Part shown: positions 33,814 through 45,900 of the stretch, in pieces
How positions within the stretch are numbered: the stretch's first letter is position 1
How the letters are laid out: every line of letters starts with the position of its first letter
Assembly (NCBI GenBank): GCA_947561715.1
Contig: OX387197.1
Location: 4,097,001 to 4,161,000 of the forward strand
Reading direction: 5' to 3'
DNA: 64,000 nucleotides
From: Ascidia mentula
Taxonomy: Eukaryota > Chordata > Ascidiacea > Phlebobranchia > Ascidiidae
The notes under the pieces: generated by a model
Database searches by the model: none
Seen by the model: the letters and a program-made list of their open reading frames with translations, nothing else
Told to the model about the DNA's origin: nothing
Made by a program: the position numbers and the translations under genes

Positions 33814-35985
33814 ATGAACATGTCTCTGTCCTACGCTATATATGTTTTGGCGTTAGTAGGCAATTGCTTGGCAAATCATAGGGAAAGCTGCCCAACGCCT
33901 TGCAATTGCTCAGAAACGGTCGTAGATTGCAAAAGCAGAAATCTGCAATCTCTTCCAGCCGGCGTGCCCTTAACTGCCACGGAGTTGTATCTTTCTCACA
34001 ACTCATTGTCCGAAATAAACGAAAATGCCGCTACTGGATTTACAGACCTTCAAGTGCTGGACCTGTCACATAACAAGCTCTCCACCTTTACCAACAACCA
34101 TTTTGTCGACTTGCAAAGCCTCAGAGTCCTCAAACTGGATTACAACAATTGGGCAGATCCTATAGAAAATTCCTACGAAGTATTCATGGGCTTGAACATG
34201 CTGGAGGAATTATCCGTCAGCCACAATGGTCTAAGTGGTACGATTACTTACCTAACATTTGCAGACCTAACCAACTTGAAGCATTTGGACTTAAGCGCTA
34301 ACCCGTTTGAAGAAATCAAGTGGCGCCCTTTTCCATATTCACTTGTCACGCTTAACCTCAGCTCAAGTGCCGTTAGTTCTATGGCCAATGGTGCATTCAA
34401 CAATCTCAAAAACTTGCTCAAACTGGATATGCGCCACACCAGGTTGGAAAACTTTAACAACAAATATTTTAAGTCGCTTGCGTCGCTCACAGAGTTGCGT
34501 ATAAGCGGTGGAACTGGAACACGTATATCGGCCGAATTCTTGCTAGGCCTCGGCGCTCTCAAAGTCTTCCAATTCACAGACACTCCAGTCTCAAATTTCG
34601 ACATCGATATTTTAGTGTATTCTGGAAACCTGCTTGAATTGGATTTAAGTCGTAACAAGATTTCGTCGTTTGTTGTTGATTTATCGCAAGTTTCTGGTTT
34701 GAAAAAATTGACTCTGGACGGGAATAATTTGTCTGCGTTTTCGGTACCTAAACACGGCAACCTTACCAACTTGTCACTGGCCAGAAATCAACTTACAGTG
34801 TTTCCGACCGAATTATTTGAGCGACTTCCCAGTCTCGAATCGATCGATTTGAGTTCGAACCAAATCTCTGAAATTGCGAGTCTGGGTACTTCGAAGCATC
34901 TGACCACCATAAACCTTTCCTCCAACCCGATCACTTACATCGCTCCCAACGTTTTCAACGGGTTTCCAAACCTGCAAAATCTGGATCTTACCGGCGTTGG
35001 TCTCACCCTAAACCAGTTGGAAAACTTGCCTCAGGTCCAGGCGCTGCACGTGACCGCCGTCACGGTCGAGTGCACATGCAAAACGGTAGAATTCCTCAAA
35101 TCCATGACACTGCAGTGTGTGGGTTTGAATGCGTGCGTCACATGCACCGATGCCGCAATCACCTACGAAGAGTTCCTGAAATCGTGTCTAACCACAAGAA
35201 CAACCACAACACCAACCAAAAGACCAACCATAACACCAACCGCATCAGCAACGACATCTAGTGGCGGTTCAGGGGGAGTAAGCAATGCCGCTACAGGTGA
35301 CGCAGGCAACGTTGGCGCCATCGTAGCGATTATCGTGGTTTTGTTAATCGTGCTTCTGCTCATAATCGCCGGGATTTTCCTGGTGCGGTCCCGCGGCAAA
35401 GACTTTGTGTTGGCCCTGTTTCGCCCCCGGGGTGGGAGCTCCACTCCAATGTCCCCACCCGACACGGACACCAATATCTACGTGGACCCCGAAGCCGCTG
35501 CCCGGGCAACTCCCCATGGAGAGAACGAATACGGAACCATCGATCCATGTCCTCCGTACTCCATGGCGACCGGTGGCGTCACAAACGATTACGCGATGGC
35601 TGCGTGCGGTGAATACGCGGCGGCCGACGTCAACGGTGATTACGCACTGGCCGACGAAAAATCGAAGGACATTTATTCCGGTTCGGGCCCGAACACTGAC
35701 CACTACTCCAAGGCTAAGGACGAGTACGCTGTCGCTACGGATCAAGATGTTTCAAATTATGCCGCTGCTGGTGATGTGGCGCCATCTATCGACCAGTTGC
35801 CCACGACGCCGTCCGCCTACAGCGCGTATATTCTCCCAGAAAGTTTTCCCGAATCGAGTGGAAATAAATCAACAGAATTCAACCCTTACCTGACCCCTAT
35901 CCCTTGCTCAACCTACATGGACTTGGAGGCGGTCGAAAAATCGGGCGACGAGAAATCAAATCATTACGAATCGTTAAATTACTAA
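33814..35985 (+). CDS. LRR type I membrane receptor 1, single coding exon, tyrosine-rich tail
   Basis: 723-residue predicted surface receptor; ligand unknown. Signal peptide about 1-20 (YAIYVLALVGNCLA). LRR N-terminal cap CPTPCNCSETVVDCK, then roughly 12-14 LRRs with the LxxLxLxxNxL pattern. C-terminal cysteine cap about 413-455 (CTCKTVEFL, CVGLNACVTC). Thr/Pro-rich, probably O-glycosylated stalk about 460-485. One membrane span about 503-525 (VGAIVAIIVVLLIVLLLIIA). A cytoplasmic tail of about 195 residues carries a series of small Tyr repeats (NDYAMA, GEYAAA, GDYALA, DEYAVA, SNYAAA), plus YGTI, YSGS and YESLNY. Capped LRRs on a stalk recall vertebrate LRR receptors and the general plan of lamprey VLRs, but here there is a true membrane span and no sign of cassette assembly. 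ATG 33814 is followed directly by the signal sequence. Confidence 0.9.
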   Translation: MNMSLSYAIYVLALVGNCLANHRESCPTPCNCSETVVDCKSRNLQSLPAGVPLTATELYLSHNSLSEINENAATGFTDLQVLDLSHNKLSTFTNNHFVDLQSLRVLKLDYNNWADPIENSYEVFMGLNMLEELSVSHNGLSGTITYLTFADLTNLKHLDLSANPFEEIKWRPFPYSLVTLNLSSSAVSSMANGAFNNLKNLLKLDMRHTRLENFNNKYFKSLASLTELRISGGTGTRISAEFLLGLGALKVFQFTDTPVSNFDIDILVYSGNLLELDLSRNKISSFVVDLSQVSGLKKLTLDGNNLSAFSVPKHGNLTNLSLARNQLTVFPTELFERLPSLESIDLSSNQISEIASLGTSKHLTTINLSSNPITYIAPNVFNGFPNLQNLDLTGVGLTLNQLENLPQVQALHVTAVTVECTCKTVEFLKSMTLQCVGLNACVTCTDAAITYEEFLKSCLTTRTTTTPTKRPTITPTASATTSSGGSGGVSNAATGDAGNVGAIVAIIVVLLIVLLLIIAGIFLVRSRGKDFVLALFRPRGGSSTPMSPPDTDTNIYVDPEAAARATPHGENEYGTIDPCPPYSMATGGVTNDYAMAACGEYAAADVNGDYALADEKSKDIYSGSGPNTDHYSKAKDEYAVATDQDVSNYAAAGDVAPSIDQLPTTPSAYSAYILPESFPESSGNKSTEFNPYLTPIPCSTYMDLEAVEKSGDEKSNHYESLNY

Positions 35986-37435
35986 TGGTCAACTTTTTTG
36001 TGGTTTCCAACGTCCCATAGACGATGACGGCATAATTTCCCATTATTACTTTGACTTTAAGTTTTTTATCACGGCTTTTTTAGTTCACAAATTGTGATCC
36101 ATTTTCAGTTTGTTGATTTTTCCCGCTTAAAATTCTACTTTGTTATATTTTTCGCGCTTTGTAGATAAATAAACTGTGACGTTGATTTAAAAGTCGTTCG
36201 TTCACGCGTATATAATTCGGGAATACATTGAATGGAAAGCTTATTCTGGCGACCTTGATGATTCTGTTAAGGAATTATTTCAGCATTTCACTAAAAACTA
36301 GAAGTATTCAGTTAAGTGTTCTTGCTGTGCAAGTTATTTTGATGACAGAGACGTAATAAAGCAGAAAATTGCAAAACAATTGCAAATTTGAATGTGTGTT
36401 GCCTGTGAAAGATTCAGTGAAAATGAAGTGTTGGTTTATAGTAAGTAACAGACTGGGGTTGGTCTAAATTTTGTGAGAATTTGTATGTCAAATATCAGCT
36501 TCTGGATCTCTGCACTTTGAAGAAAGTTTTGTTTTTACAAACTCCTGTGTCTGACGACACCAAAAAACAGATCGTGTTTTTGGTGAATATTTCATATTGC
36601 TTTCAATTGTCGAAGTCACCACACAGGATTGCGAAAATGTGATTGCAGCGAATTGAACTTTTAAAGTTTGTATTTTATTTGCCAGATCTTAAAATTACCT
36701 CGTTTACGTTGAAATGACGGCCCCAAAAATTTTCTTGTATAGTATTGACACGCCACCTTCCAAAGTTATTCGTTACCATTCTCAGCTGGTATGTTGCAGA
36801 TATGTCCTTTGCAACCCTTTCACGACCTCCGGCGACCTTAACTCGTTCTGTGACGTCACACGTTTGGCAGTCACGTTTTCTGAGAGTGTGTTGATAGGTT
36901 GGAGAACGTGCCGGAATTCTGGCAAACATTCCTATCTTGGTTGTTAGTTCTGCGAGTTCGCTGTAAATCGTTTCTAAACTTGAAGAAGCACTCGTTATTT
37001 CGACTCTTTACCGAAGCAAATATCACAAAATTCATTCTTGTTGCAATAACTGTCTTTTGCGCTTATCAACTTATGCAAACAGAAAACTACTTCAAGTCAA
37101 GTAATCCTCGTATTATGCAAATTAAAGTTAATTGCCACGAAAACAGTAGGGCAAAAGCGAAAGGGCACCTTTACCTTATCACAAACCGACTTCCTACACT
37201 TTCACGACGTCTACACGATTACCATAGCTACCTGGAAACCACAAACACGTGACAGAAATTGACCAATCCCAGCGCACGACGCCTAATTAGATTTCAACCG
37301 ATTTGGCGTTCTGCCCCTCATTCTTGTCCATCAGACTGACACGGCGTAACCTCGCGTCAATCTTTACTATAAATTGCAAGAAGCAGCACAAATAGTGAAG
37401 GCTTTGTAGTTTTTGTAAAAAGTTACCAACTCACG
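35986..37435. other. intergenic with promoter of the PY-motif protein
   Basis: No supported gene. A TATAAAT sequence at about 37368-37374 lies some 65 bp before the ATG at 37436 and is a plausible core promoter element. Confidence 0.45.
36168..36173 (+). terminator. poly(A) signal for LRR receptor 1
   Basis: AATAAA about 185 bp after the stop codon of the 33814-35985 gene, on the coding strand and followed by T/G-rich sequence. Confidence 0.5.
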
Positions 37436-38089
37436 ATGGTAAACAGTAGCAACAGAGGCAGCAGTTCTATTGCAGGAACGAACGAAGTAGATGAAGACGG
37501 TAGACCTTCGCGTTGGCCTTCGTGTTCACGCCTCAGCACCAGAGTTCGTTTTGTGATAGCGGTGATCATCGTCACCACTCTGTGCATGATACCTTTCCTC
37601 GTTACGAGAAACCCGCTGTTGCTATTGCTGGGGTTACCTGTGCTCGTGGCCAGTGCCGCTGTCATGACAGGTTCGGTGTGTTCCGCAACACAGCCTGAAA
37701 TCAATACTGTAACTCGACGGGAAGTTGTGCCTTTGCCGCGACCGGATCTGTGGGATGCCCTGCCACCTTACGAAGGAAAACAAACCCCTAAAATTCGGAA
37801 CAAGCAGTGCGGTGCGAAGTCTTTCAGAATTGGAAGCAACACTGGCGAACTGAGACCTGAGAGTCTGCATTTGTCAACTGCACAATTTAGTCGCTGCGCC
37901 GAGGAGGACGGCGTCGCCTGCTTAGAGTTGGACTTTCCGAAAAACGTCGATGGCGTCGCGCACAAACCCCCCCCTGTTCTCGAAGTCTGCGACGAGGTTA
38001 ATTCGGAACACAGTATTTCGGATGGGGAATTCCCGCCGCCACCCTATAGCGTGGTCCCGGAAAAAGTTGGAAAAGTTACGGAAAACTAA
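37436..38089 (+). CDS. two-span membrane protein with PY motifs, unknown family
   Basis: 217 residues, single exon, not recognised. A short polar N-terminus is followed by two adjacent hydrophobic segments, about 37-57 (VRFVIAVIIVTTLCMIPFLV) and 60-82 (PLLLLLGLPVLVASAAVM), forming a hairpin. The remaining 130 residues are hydrophilic with two PY-type motifs, LPPY (about 106) and PPPPYSV (about 204). Such motifs bind WW domains, notably of Nedd4-family ubiquitin ligases, which would suggest a trafficking or adaptor role. No signal peptide is evident, so both ends may be cytosolic. It sits between two LRR receptor genes on the same strand, and co-function is only a guess. The frame is uninterrupted from ATG 37436, with a TATA-like box just upstream. 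Confidence 0.7.
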   Translation: MVNSSNRGSSSIAGTNEVDEDGRPSRWPSCSRLSTRVRFVIAVIIVTTLCMIPFLVTRNPLLLLLGLPVLVASAAVMTGSVCSATQPEINTVTRREVVPLPRPDLWDALPPYEGKQTPKIRNKQCGAKSFRIGSNTGELRPESLHLSTAQFSRCAEEDGVACLELDFPKNVDGVAHKPPPVLEVCDEVNSEHSISDGEFPPPPYSVVPEKVGKVTEN

Positions 38090-40047
38090 TTAATTTTCTG
38101 TTTGTTTTTAGGCTGTTTATTTCGTTTTTTTTTTACAATTTTCTTTTATACGCAACTTTTCATATACACGCACAGACCTTACATATATGCCTTAATCTTC
38201 AAATGCTGTGCATATACTGGTTTATTTATCCTGAAAATCAAAACTTTAGATGCGCAATTGTAACTGCTATAGACTGGTGTGACTTTCTTAACTGTTGATA
38301 TGCAATGACTTGTTGACTCCAATTTCAAACAAACACACAACAATCTGTTCAATGTTTTGTTTATTATATGGTTGTTTGTTATGTCAGGTGATGTGCAATG
38401 ACTTGTGGGGTCCATTTCGATAAACAATCTTTTTAATGTTTTGATAAAATACAAACAACGGTTTGGTTTGGTTGTTACTTTCCAGTACAAACGCACACGA
38501 CCGACACAAAGCTTGAGCATGTTTTGTGTTCCGGCCAAAAGCAAGGTTAAATTTAAGACAATGTTGTGACTTGCAATGTGTGGCGACCTTTGTCTTCAGC
38601 TTTAACCTATCACGAACAGTGTAAGGAAATTTCTTTGTGCTTTTAAGAATGCCGCAACCTTCGTATAGTCCTTTGATTTCGATGCAAATCATGTTGAAAG
38701 TGTCACCAAATACCGACTACACGTGTGTGCCACCACTTGCCCGACAAGCTATTTCCGTTTGGCCGTGACTGATTACGTAACTTCACCAACGAGCGCATAC
38801 GCAGCACAGAAATGTATATTGTGGTGGCGTTTTTAATGCTTGTCGTTAAGTCGTTGTCCTTGATGAACGGATTGTAACTTTCAGCGCAGAATCTTAGCCG
38901 CGTCTCCACAGGTAGCTCATTTGAAAGGTTTGGAAACAATCAATCGTCACTTTAATTTGCCAGGTCTTTGCAAAAACACATTCATGGGAATAAGATGACC
39001 GTGAACTGTCCATTGCATCTTTTACCCATTTGCGTTACCCTTTACTCGAGCAGCGCTCACTGTCCAAATGTCCCGACAAAAAACAATGACCGCTGTTACA
39101 TGGCCGATTGGAAGCAACTACAAAAATATATGTGCGTTTAATAAATCTTCTGTTTCTCAAAACTTATATTTAAAATGTCAGACTTCACAAAACGCAAGCG
39201 TATGCGGGCATTTCAGTGTGCAGCCGCAGCAACAGCCATTTACGCAACAATTATATGACGTCACGCCCGGAGGATATGGCGTAGAATTGCTGGATGCAGC
39301 TCGTTGTTGACAGCAGTCTCATTTCACATGTTGTGTAAAAGTGGCTTGTATGTCATTCGACATATAACAACAATACTACCGCTGTGGATTCATTTTTACC
39401 AGTCAAAATTAGCGGATGTAAAAAGAACAAGATTGGGTATGATGATAATACAAGGAGCTCTCATGCATAGGGCAGTGACGTGGGCATATCCTGTACGTAT
39501 GCATCACAGGTGATATCATCATTAGTCCTAAACGGACAGGTGGCACATTGTACTGTTTCCGCTGTATCCTGTTTAAACCGAATGTCTCTGCTTTATCTGT
39601 GACAGCTTTGCAGTCGGTATTTCCGCTTTTTGGCTGAGATGCTGGAATAATTTGTTTTGCCGTTTTGTTGTAAATTTTAGCTCTAAGAGTTCAGAAGTAA
39701 AGTCAGTTGGTTGTGAAGAAGACATTATTGATGCAGCTGCGCGCGTAAAGGCTGTTGTTTTGTGTGCTTGGCTTGTGTGGCGTAGCTTTAGTATGGTCTC
39801 AGAATCAACATTATAACTCAAGCAAGCCATCAACGTGTATGAACGTCAAAATGAATTGACCTTTATTAGCGGTTGAGAATGACTAACTTGACGACAGATT
39901 TTACTGGAAGTTATGAGCAAGCATTAGTTAAACGATGTTAAACCGTTCCGACAGTTACGACACAGCAGCAACAAGCATACTGCTTTTTCGTATGCAAAAA
40001 CTTACCTTTTCTACCTATTACTAGAAAACGTAGAGTAGTTCAAGACA
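38090..40047. other. intergenic, small diverged duplication
   Basis: No supported gene. A roughly 95-bp direct duplication is visible: GCAATGACTTGTTGACTCC near 38299 and GCAATGACTTGTGGGGTCC near 38394, each followed by a similar AATGTTTTG-containing stretch. The promoter of the next receptor must lie near 40000. Confidence 0.4.
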
Positions 40048-42455
40048 ATGGCGTTGTCGGTTTTTGTTCTTCTTTTAACTTTAGCTCTGACCCGCTGCTA
40101 CACGACAACTAATCTTACCAACTCCAATTACACTTCTTCTAATTACACGACGCCTTCTAGTGACGTAGAAGAAAGGTTTACAATCATTATTCCGGGTGTT
40201 ACCGTCGTTTTTGTTACAACAACAAAACCAACAACAACGACAACAACACCATCAACAACGGAAACGGCAACAACAACAACAATCAATGTATCATTACTAT
40301 CTACTGCTGAAGTCAACACAACGATCAACACCTGCGTGGAAAATTGTACATGCTCTGGCCTATGGGCGCGCTGCAGTGGTGCCGGATTGGAGACGGTTAC
40401 TGGTTATTTTCCTTCGTCTACGAGAGCCATCGATCTCAGTCGCAACAGGTGGGTGCTGGTTTGGGAAAAGTATATGAATTTGGTTATTGAGTAAATCTCA
40501 AGGCATTTTCTATTGCTTAACTTGTTACCTGCCGCCCTTAGTTAGGCAGTACCGTGAAATATTGTCGAAATGATTGGAAGTGCGGCTGTATATTGTATGG
40601 CTTGCTTGCTCCTAATGGTTCTGACAGCACTTGAAGTTACATGTCAATTTCTTGTGGATTTAAAGTTAACAACGGTTACTGAATATGTCGATCTGTTTTC
40701 GACTGTTTGTTTTTTACACATTTTCTCCACAAACTTCGCAGATTATCCAGCTTCCGAACAGATGCAGTAAAATACTGCAGTGAACGATTGCTCTATCTCG
40801 ATCTTGCTTACAACCGATACCTAGATCTTCCCCTCGCCCTCTTCAAGGCCGCTGCCAACATTCAGGCACTCGACGTGTCCCACAATCTCTTAAACAACGA
40901 CGTGTTGCTCCACAATCCCTTCTCAGCTTTAAACAAGCTACAGTTTCTTGATCTTTCGTACAATAAAATTTCGTTCATCAGCTATTTGCTCCTCGCGACT
41001 CAGGAGGACCTCAGAACGATTATACTTGATGGCAACGGACTGGTTAGCGCTTCCCTTCTACCGTACGGGGCGCTGTCGAGGTTGCAGTTTCTGTCCATGG
41101 CAAACAACAGCATCTCGTCGCTTGACTTCGAGATCAGAACCTCATTGGGAAAACTTGACGTCAGAGAAAACAACTTCTCGTTTCAAAACTCCTCTAAACC
41201 ATTTCTGCTCACCACCAAACTAACCCACCTTCTCATCGGACACTGGGGACTCATGTTCTATCCCGAGACTTTCAGCGGTTTAGAGAAACTCACAACTTTG
41301 TACATAGAGGATTACACGCAAGAGGTGTTTGATGACACGATCCTATCACCTGTTGCTGATACGATCACCAACCTGACTTTGTGCAATGGCACCGTTAGAG
41401 AAGTTGTACTGGAGGATTTGAACAGTTTGTCCCATGCCAGTTTCATCAACCTCGACGAGTTGAGAGCAATTCGTATCGAAAATTGCCCGCTTTCTCTGCT
41501 GCAGGTCGACGGTCTTTCAAGTTTAAACGAGGTGGTTCTGCAAAACCTTCGCTTGCCCAATCTCACACAACTGGTTTCTGCGAACGGAACCCTCAAGAAA
41601 TTAACAGTGAACGAACAAACTATGCACAAGCTGACCGACGTCACCTTCGCCCAGTTGAACAACTTGGTTTACATCGATTTCAGCTTGAACCAGATCCGCC
41701 AGCTATCAGGCAACCTCATAACGTCCCTTGTCCACCTCACAAAGCTGATCCTCACCAAAAACGCACTCACTGTTGTGCCTTCGAACTTCCTCAGAAGTGA
41801 AAGTTTGGTTGCACTTGACCTCTCCGAAAACTTCATCCGTGAAATAGCCTCGGACGCGTTTTCCAGCCTTCCCGCCATAAAAACCGTCGATCTGACTGGA
41901 AACGAGATAAAAACTATAGGAAGGTTTGACATCAATCCGCTTGCCGTTGTTGATTTACCCAAAAACAACAACTGGAATTGCACGTGCGAATTGTACGCAG
42001 TCATTGAAAACGACTCGGTATTCAATATAACCTGCCAAAGTCAAAGCACGTGCTTTTCGTGTACTTCCCCTAACGAACTGTACGGCAAACCTTACAACAG
42101 CCTCAAAGAGCGCTGTGAGAATATTGGAAGCGTAGTCACCACAACGAGCGGGACATTCTACGTTGACCCGATCTCTTCAACTTCAATCGCGATCGGTGCT
42201 TGCATCGGCGCCATAATTGTTCTCGCCGTATTTGCGATACTCATGTGGAAGTTTTGCCGCTTGCCCGAATTTAAGAAATCTGGCACTGAGCCATTGAACA
42301 CCATTTCCAAAGGCAACAGCAGGGTGTACGAGAGCATACGGTACAGTAGTGTAAAGGAGAACGTGAGACGGGTGGACAATGACTATGAGACGCCGGAGAA
42401 TACTTACCTTCAACCTATGAAAGAGGAGAAAGCCCAGTATTTTCAGGTGGAGTAA
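40048..42455 (+). CDS. LRR type I membrane receptor 2, two exons
   Basis: 704-residue predicted surface receptor. Exons 40048-40448 and 40742-42455, with matching phase; the intron splits the first LRR. A signal peptide (ALSVFVLLLTLALTRC) is followed by a Thr/Asn-rich segment with several N-glycosylation sequons and a Thr-Pro run (about 20-100). This mucin-like stalk lies before the LRRs, which is unusual. N-terminal cap CVENCTCSGLWARCSG; about a dozen LRRs (LLYLDLAYNRYLDL; LQFLDLSYNKISFI; LVALDLSENFIREI); C-terminal cap CTCELYAVIEN with CQSQSTCFSC; membrane span about 611-635 (IAIGACIGAIIVLAVFAILM). The 70-residue tail has spaced tyrosines (RVYESIRYSSV, NDYETPENTYLQP, AQYFQVE), several in YxxL/V/P contexts that could bind SH2 or PTB domains once phosphorylated. 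Paralogue of the 33814 receptor, but well diverged. Confidence 0.9.
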
Positions 42456-42824
42456 AACACGCCGCGTGTCGTCCTTCTGTTTAGAAGGAATGCAACCCCA
42501 ATATGGAAAGGAGACAAGTGTTTTGTACAGATGGGATGTCGTATTGCTGTACGTCTGGCGCTTGAATTCGTGGCACACATTTGGCGCAAAATGTTTTTAC
42601 AAACATCATTCTTTTTGTTTTGTTGCATTTCATGTTGTGACAAGTTCTTAGAGCAAAAGTTCCCTTTAGATACCCCGAGTTTGACCCGGTAAACGTTTAT
42701 CGATATCCGGTATCGTTTGTTCAACTCTGTTGCATCGTCAATTCATGAACAATCACTGTTTTTTTTCACTTACTTTTGCTTGGATAATGGAAGTATGCGG
42801 GTGTTTCTTCAGGGTCAACTGTAT

Positions 42825-42830
42825 AATAAA
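42825..42830 (+). terminator. poly(A) signal candidate for LRR receptor 2
   Basis: AATAAA about 370 bp after the stop of the 40048-42455 gene; a second AATAAA lies about 20 bp later. Confidence 0.4.
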
Positions 42831-42939
42831 CAGTTGGTTTCTGTGAAAATAAATATGTGTTCTTCGCCTGGAAAGTTTACAATGCTTTGTTTGCTGTTCA
42901 ATTTTTGTGTTTGTAATTCCTCGTTTTCATGTTAAATCC

Positions 42940-45900
42940 ACTGTTCGTTTTTGCACATGTTTTTTTTACCTACTGTATGTCAAAGCAAATTGAAAGAAAT
43001 ACATTTTTTTGTGAATTGGAACTCGGTGTTTCAACTGATTCGTGCGCGATAACAGATTAAGTTTAAGGATAGTAAGAGTGCCAGATAACTTCCTCTATAA
43101 CGTCCTAATAACATTCGCACCACCCAATTAAGGCCTCTGTGTTGTTTGCGTCACTTCTCTCGTTTCGTGTTGTCAGGTCACTCTGAGTCATTGATACAAA
43201 CCTGCTCACACATATCAGTTTTGTGCGTCTGGAAGATACGGAAGATACGGGGGATTATTTCTCTACCAACTGCATGCTTTCTCGTTATGCAACTATTGAG
43301 TATTCATTAAATTTAGATGTGTTCGTAACAGTCATGAAGGTGCTAACCTAAAGTCCGCATGCTTATAATGTCATATATTCTTAAAGTGAACTCTTGACTT
43401 CTCACTTAAAGGAAAAATTTGTGAATCAGAATAAATTGAAGGTTGAATTGTTTCTGTTTTTGCAATCGGTGGTCATAATTTCATTAGGATTATTGCGTTA
43501 GTCATGTATATTATTTCTTCCACGTTTTTTTCCGTTATGTAAAATCTGTCGCATATGCAAATCAGGTGAGGCTGTTACTTGCGGTGAGTAATCGCTATGT
43601 GATGGTGCAATTACTCGTCACGGCAAAAACCCCTTACATTGATTACTTTTTGACGGGACTGCGTATTGCAGTGTTTCTCAACCGTCTGTCCCCATTTTTA
43701 CTGCCCATTTCCCAATATATATATAATTCTTGCTTTGAATGGATTTCTTCTGGTCCTAAGTGCATACTTTTTCCATACTAGATTTTCTTTTTTATTTGTA
43801 TATTTTAAAAAATTTTGGCTTGGGATTTTGTAAGTCTACGGAGCCGTAAATGTAGTTGTTCTACTTGCCGGCCCGCATATATAAAAAGTTTGATAAATAC
43901 TGCGCTATCATGTAGCGCATTTAACTCACATTTCTCATAAAAAAAAATTAGCAAAACAAATAATGTGAGACGTTAGGATTTACGTCAATCTAAGTTGTTT
44001 TGGTTTTCTTAGGCTGATTGGCTGCAGTTAGCAAAACACAAAAAAAAGCACAGCGAATTCGAGATATCATGTCAACAAAACTCTGGTTTAAATTTCGGTG
44101 TCACTATTTAACCAAGTTACATTCAGATATATTTACACAATAGTTGGCAAAAACGAGGTAAAATGCAAATTATGTTCAACACTAAGGTAACGCGAAAAGT
44201 AGTGGTGGAATAAAGCCATGATCTGCTCAAAGCGCGAATTATTTCATGAGTTTTGCTCTTCATTGACATATGTCGCTTCTGCACAACACAATCTGTTTAC
44301 GTACGCACGAGGAGCTAATTCCGAGCAAAGTTGGACATTTACTGTTGAATATTCATGATGTGACGTATAATCAACTTCCGGGATCGAAACGTCGTTCTTT
44401 CCATGGTACGCAGAGGATGTCGGTATCTTCTCGTATACGTTCGCCGGGTATTCAACAGCAACATCCTTGTGCTGCGAGAGGGTTGAATTCCGGTATGAAA
44501 AACTTTCCGAGTCTTTTTCTGGTATCGCTTGTCCTGCAGGTTTCACGATATACCCACCTTCATATTCGGAAGCGTTGATATCAGCTTTTACACACGGGAT
44601 GTCAACATATGCACGGGGTTCCAAAGTTTTTTTCGGCGGGGTTACGCCTTTGGTTTCTTCTTCTTCTAAGCTATTTTCCGCCGTCGGTTGCAGAGGTGTG
44701 TTTTCTCTCTTCGTTTGCTTTTGCCGTACAACGCTGGCCACTATCACTGCAAGGACTATAGTCGCTAATATAAAAGCTGCCACGGTTATTGAAACATAAC
44801 GTATTTCTAAGTTTTGTCCATCAGTGAAACTAATCGAACATTGAACATTGGTGCCCATGTATTTGTTGGTTTCGTTCGAGCTTACTGAGTTCATGTATCG
44901 TTGGCAAATGCAGGAATGCGGGGACTGCTTAAAGTTTGTGTCACAAATCACTGAAAGACTGAGGTTGGTCGCCATGTCGCTTGGATTTGGACAATGCCAA
45001 GGGTTGAAACTTGCCACAATTTCCGCATGAGTTGAATTGATGTCGTTGATAATTTGTACATCAGTAAGTCTGTTGCTCGCAATATCAAGATACACTGGGT
45101 GTGGAATATGGACAAACCCAGAAGAAAACGTTTTTATTCTGTTTCCATATAGGTTGAGCACACGCAACGTGTTTTGAATGTGGAGAAGTGGCTCAATTGT
45201 CTCGATTTGGTTGTAAGATAAATCCAAATAATAGAGTGACTGGTTAGGAATGTAAAATGCAGAGCTTTGTACGTGGCGTATTTGATTATTGCTCAGGCCG
45301 ACTGTTTCAACATTGATAAGATTCTGAAAACCGTAGTCTTTGATTCCAGCGATATTCGTAAAGTAAAACTTAAGTTCAAGAATGTGGCGAAAAGACGGAT
45401 ATTGGTTTGTACTAATTATTGACTGCGTGTTGAGAAACGCTTTCCGTATGTCTACTTCGTTAAAAGTCAGCCTTGTTTTGTTCTGGAAAGAAGGCCAGAC
45501 TCCGTCATATCTCATAGCAAAGTTTCTGCATTTGACAACAGTCAAGCTTTCCAAAGACAACGGAGGCTTCGCGATGGTTCTTGCCTGTGGAAGGTTTGCC
45601 AACGAGACGGTTGCGATTTTAGGCGGCAACTCAATTGTTTCTATTCCCGAAACGTCTTTGATGATCAGTATAGTGAGGCTCGTGGCTTCGTTGAAGGAAA
45701 GCTTTTTATCCGTGCACATCCCAGAAACTTGTAGCTCTCTTAGATGAGCGAATATCGTAAGGTTTTCCATCCTTAATCCCATGTTACCAACTAGTAGTGT
45801 GTACAAAGAAGTCGACCGTAATCCGTCTAAATTGACAAACTTGTTGCCTCGGATGTCCAACCAATCCAGTTTCGGCAAAACTCTGTTCCAATCGATTCCA

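Noticed and set aside
35405..35893. Plus-strand frame inside LRR receptor 1
   Set aside because: Shadow of the receptor tail, which has clear domain support in its own frame. The minus-strand frames there are also shadows.
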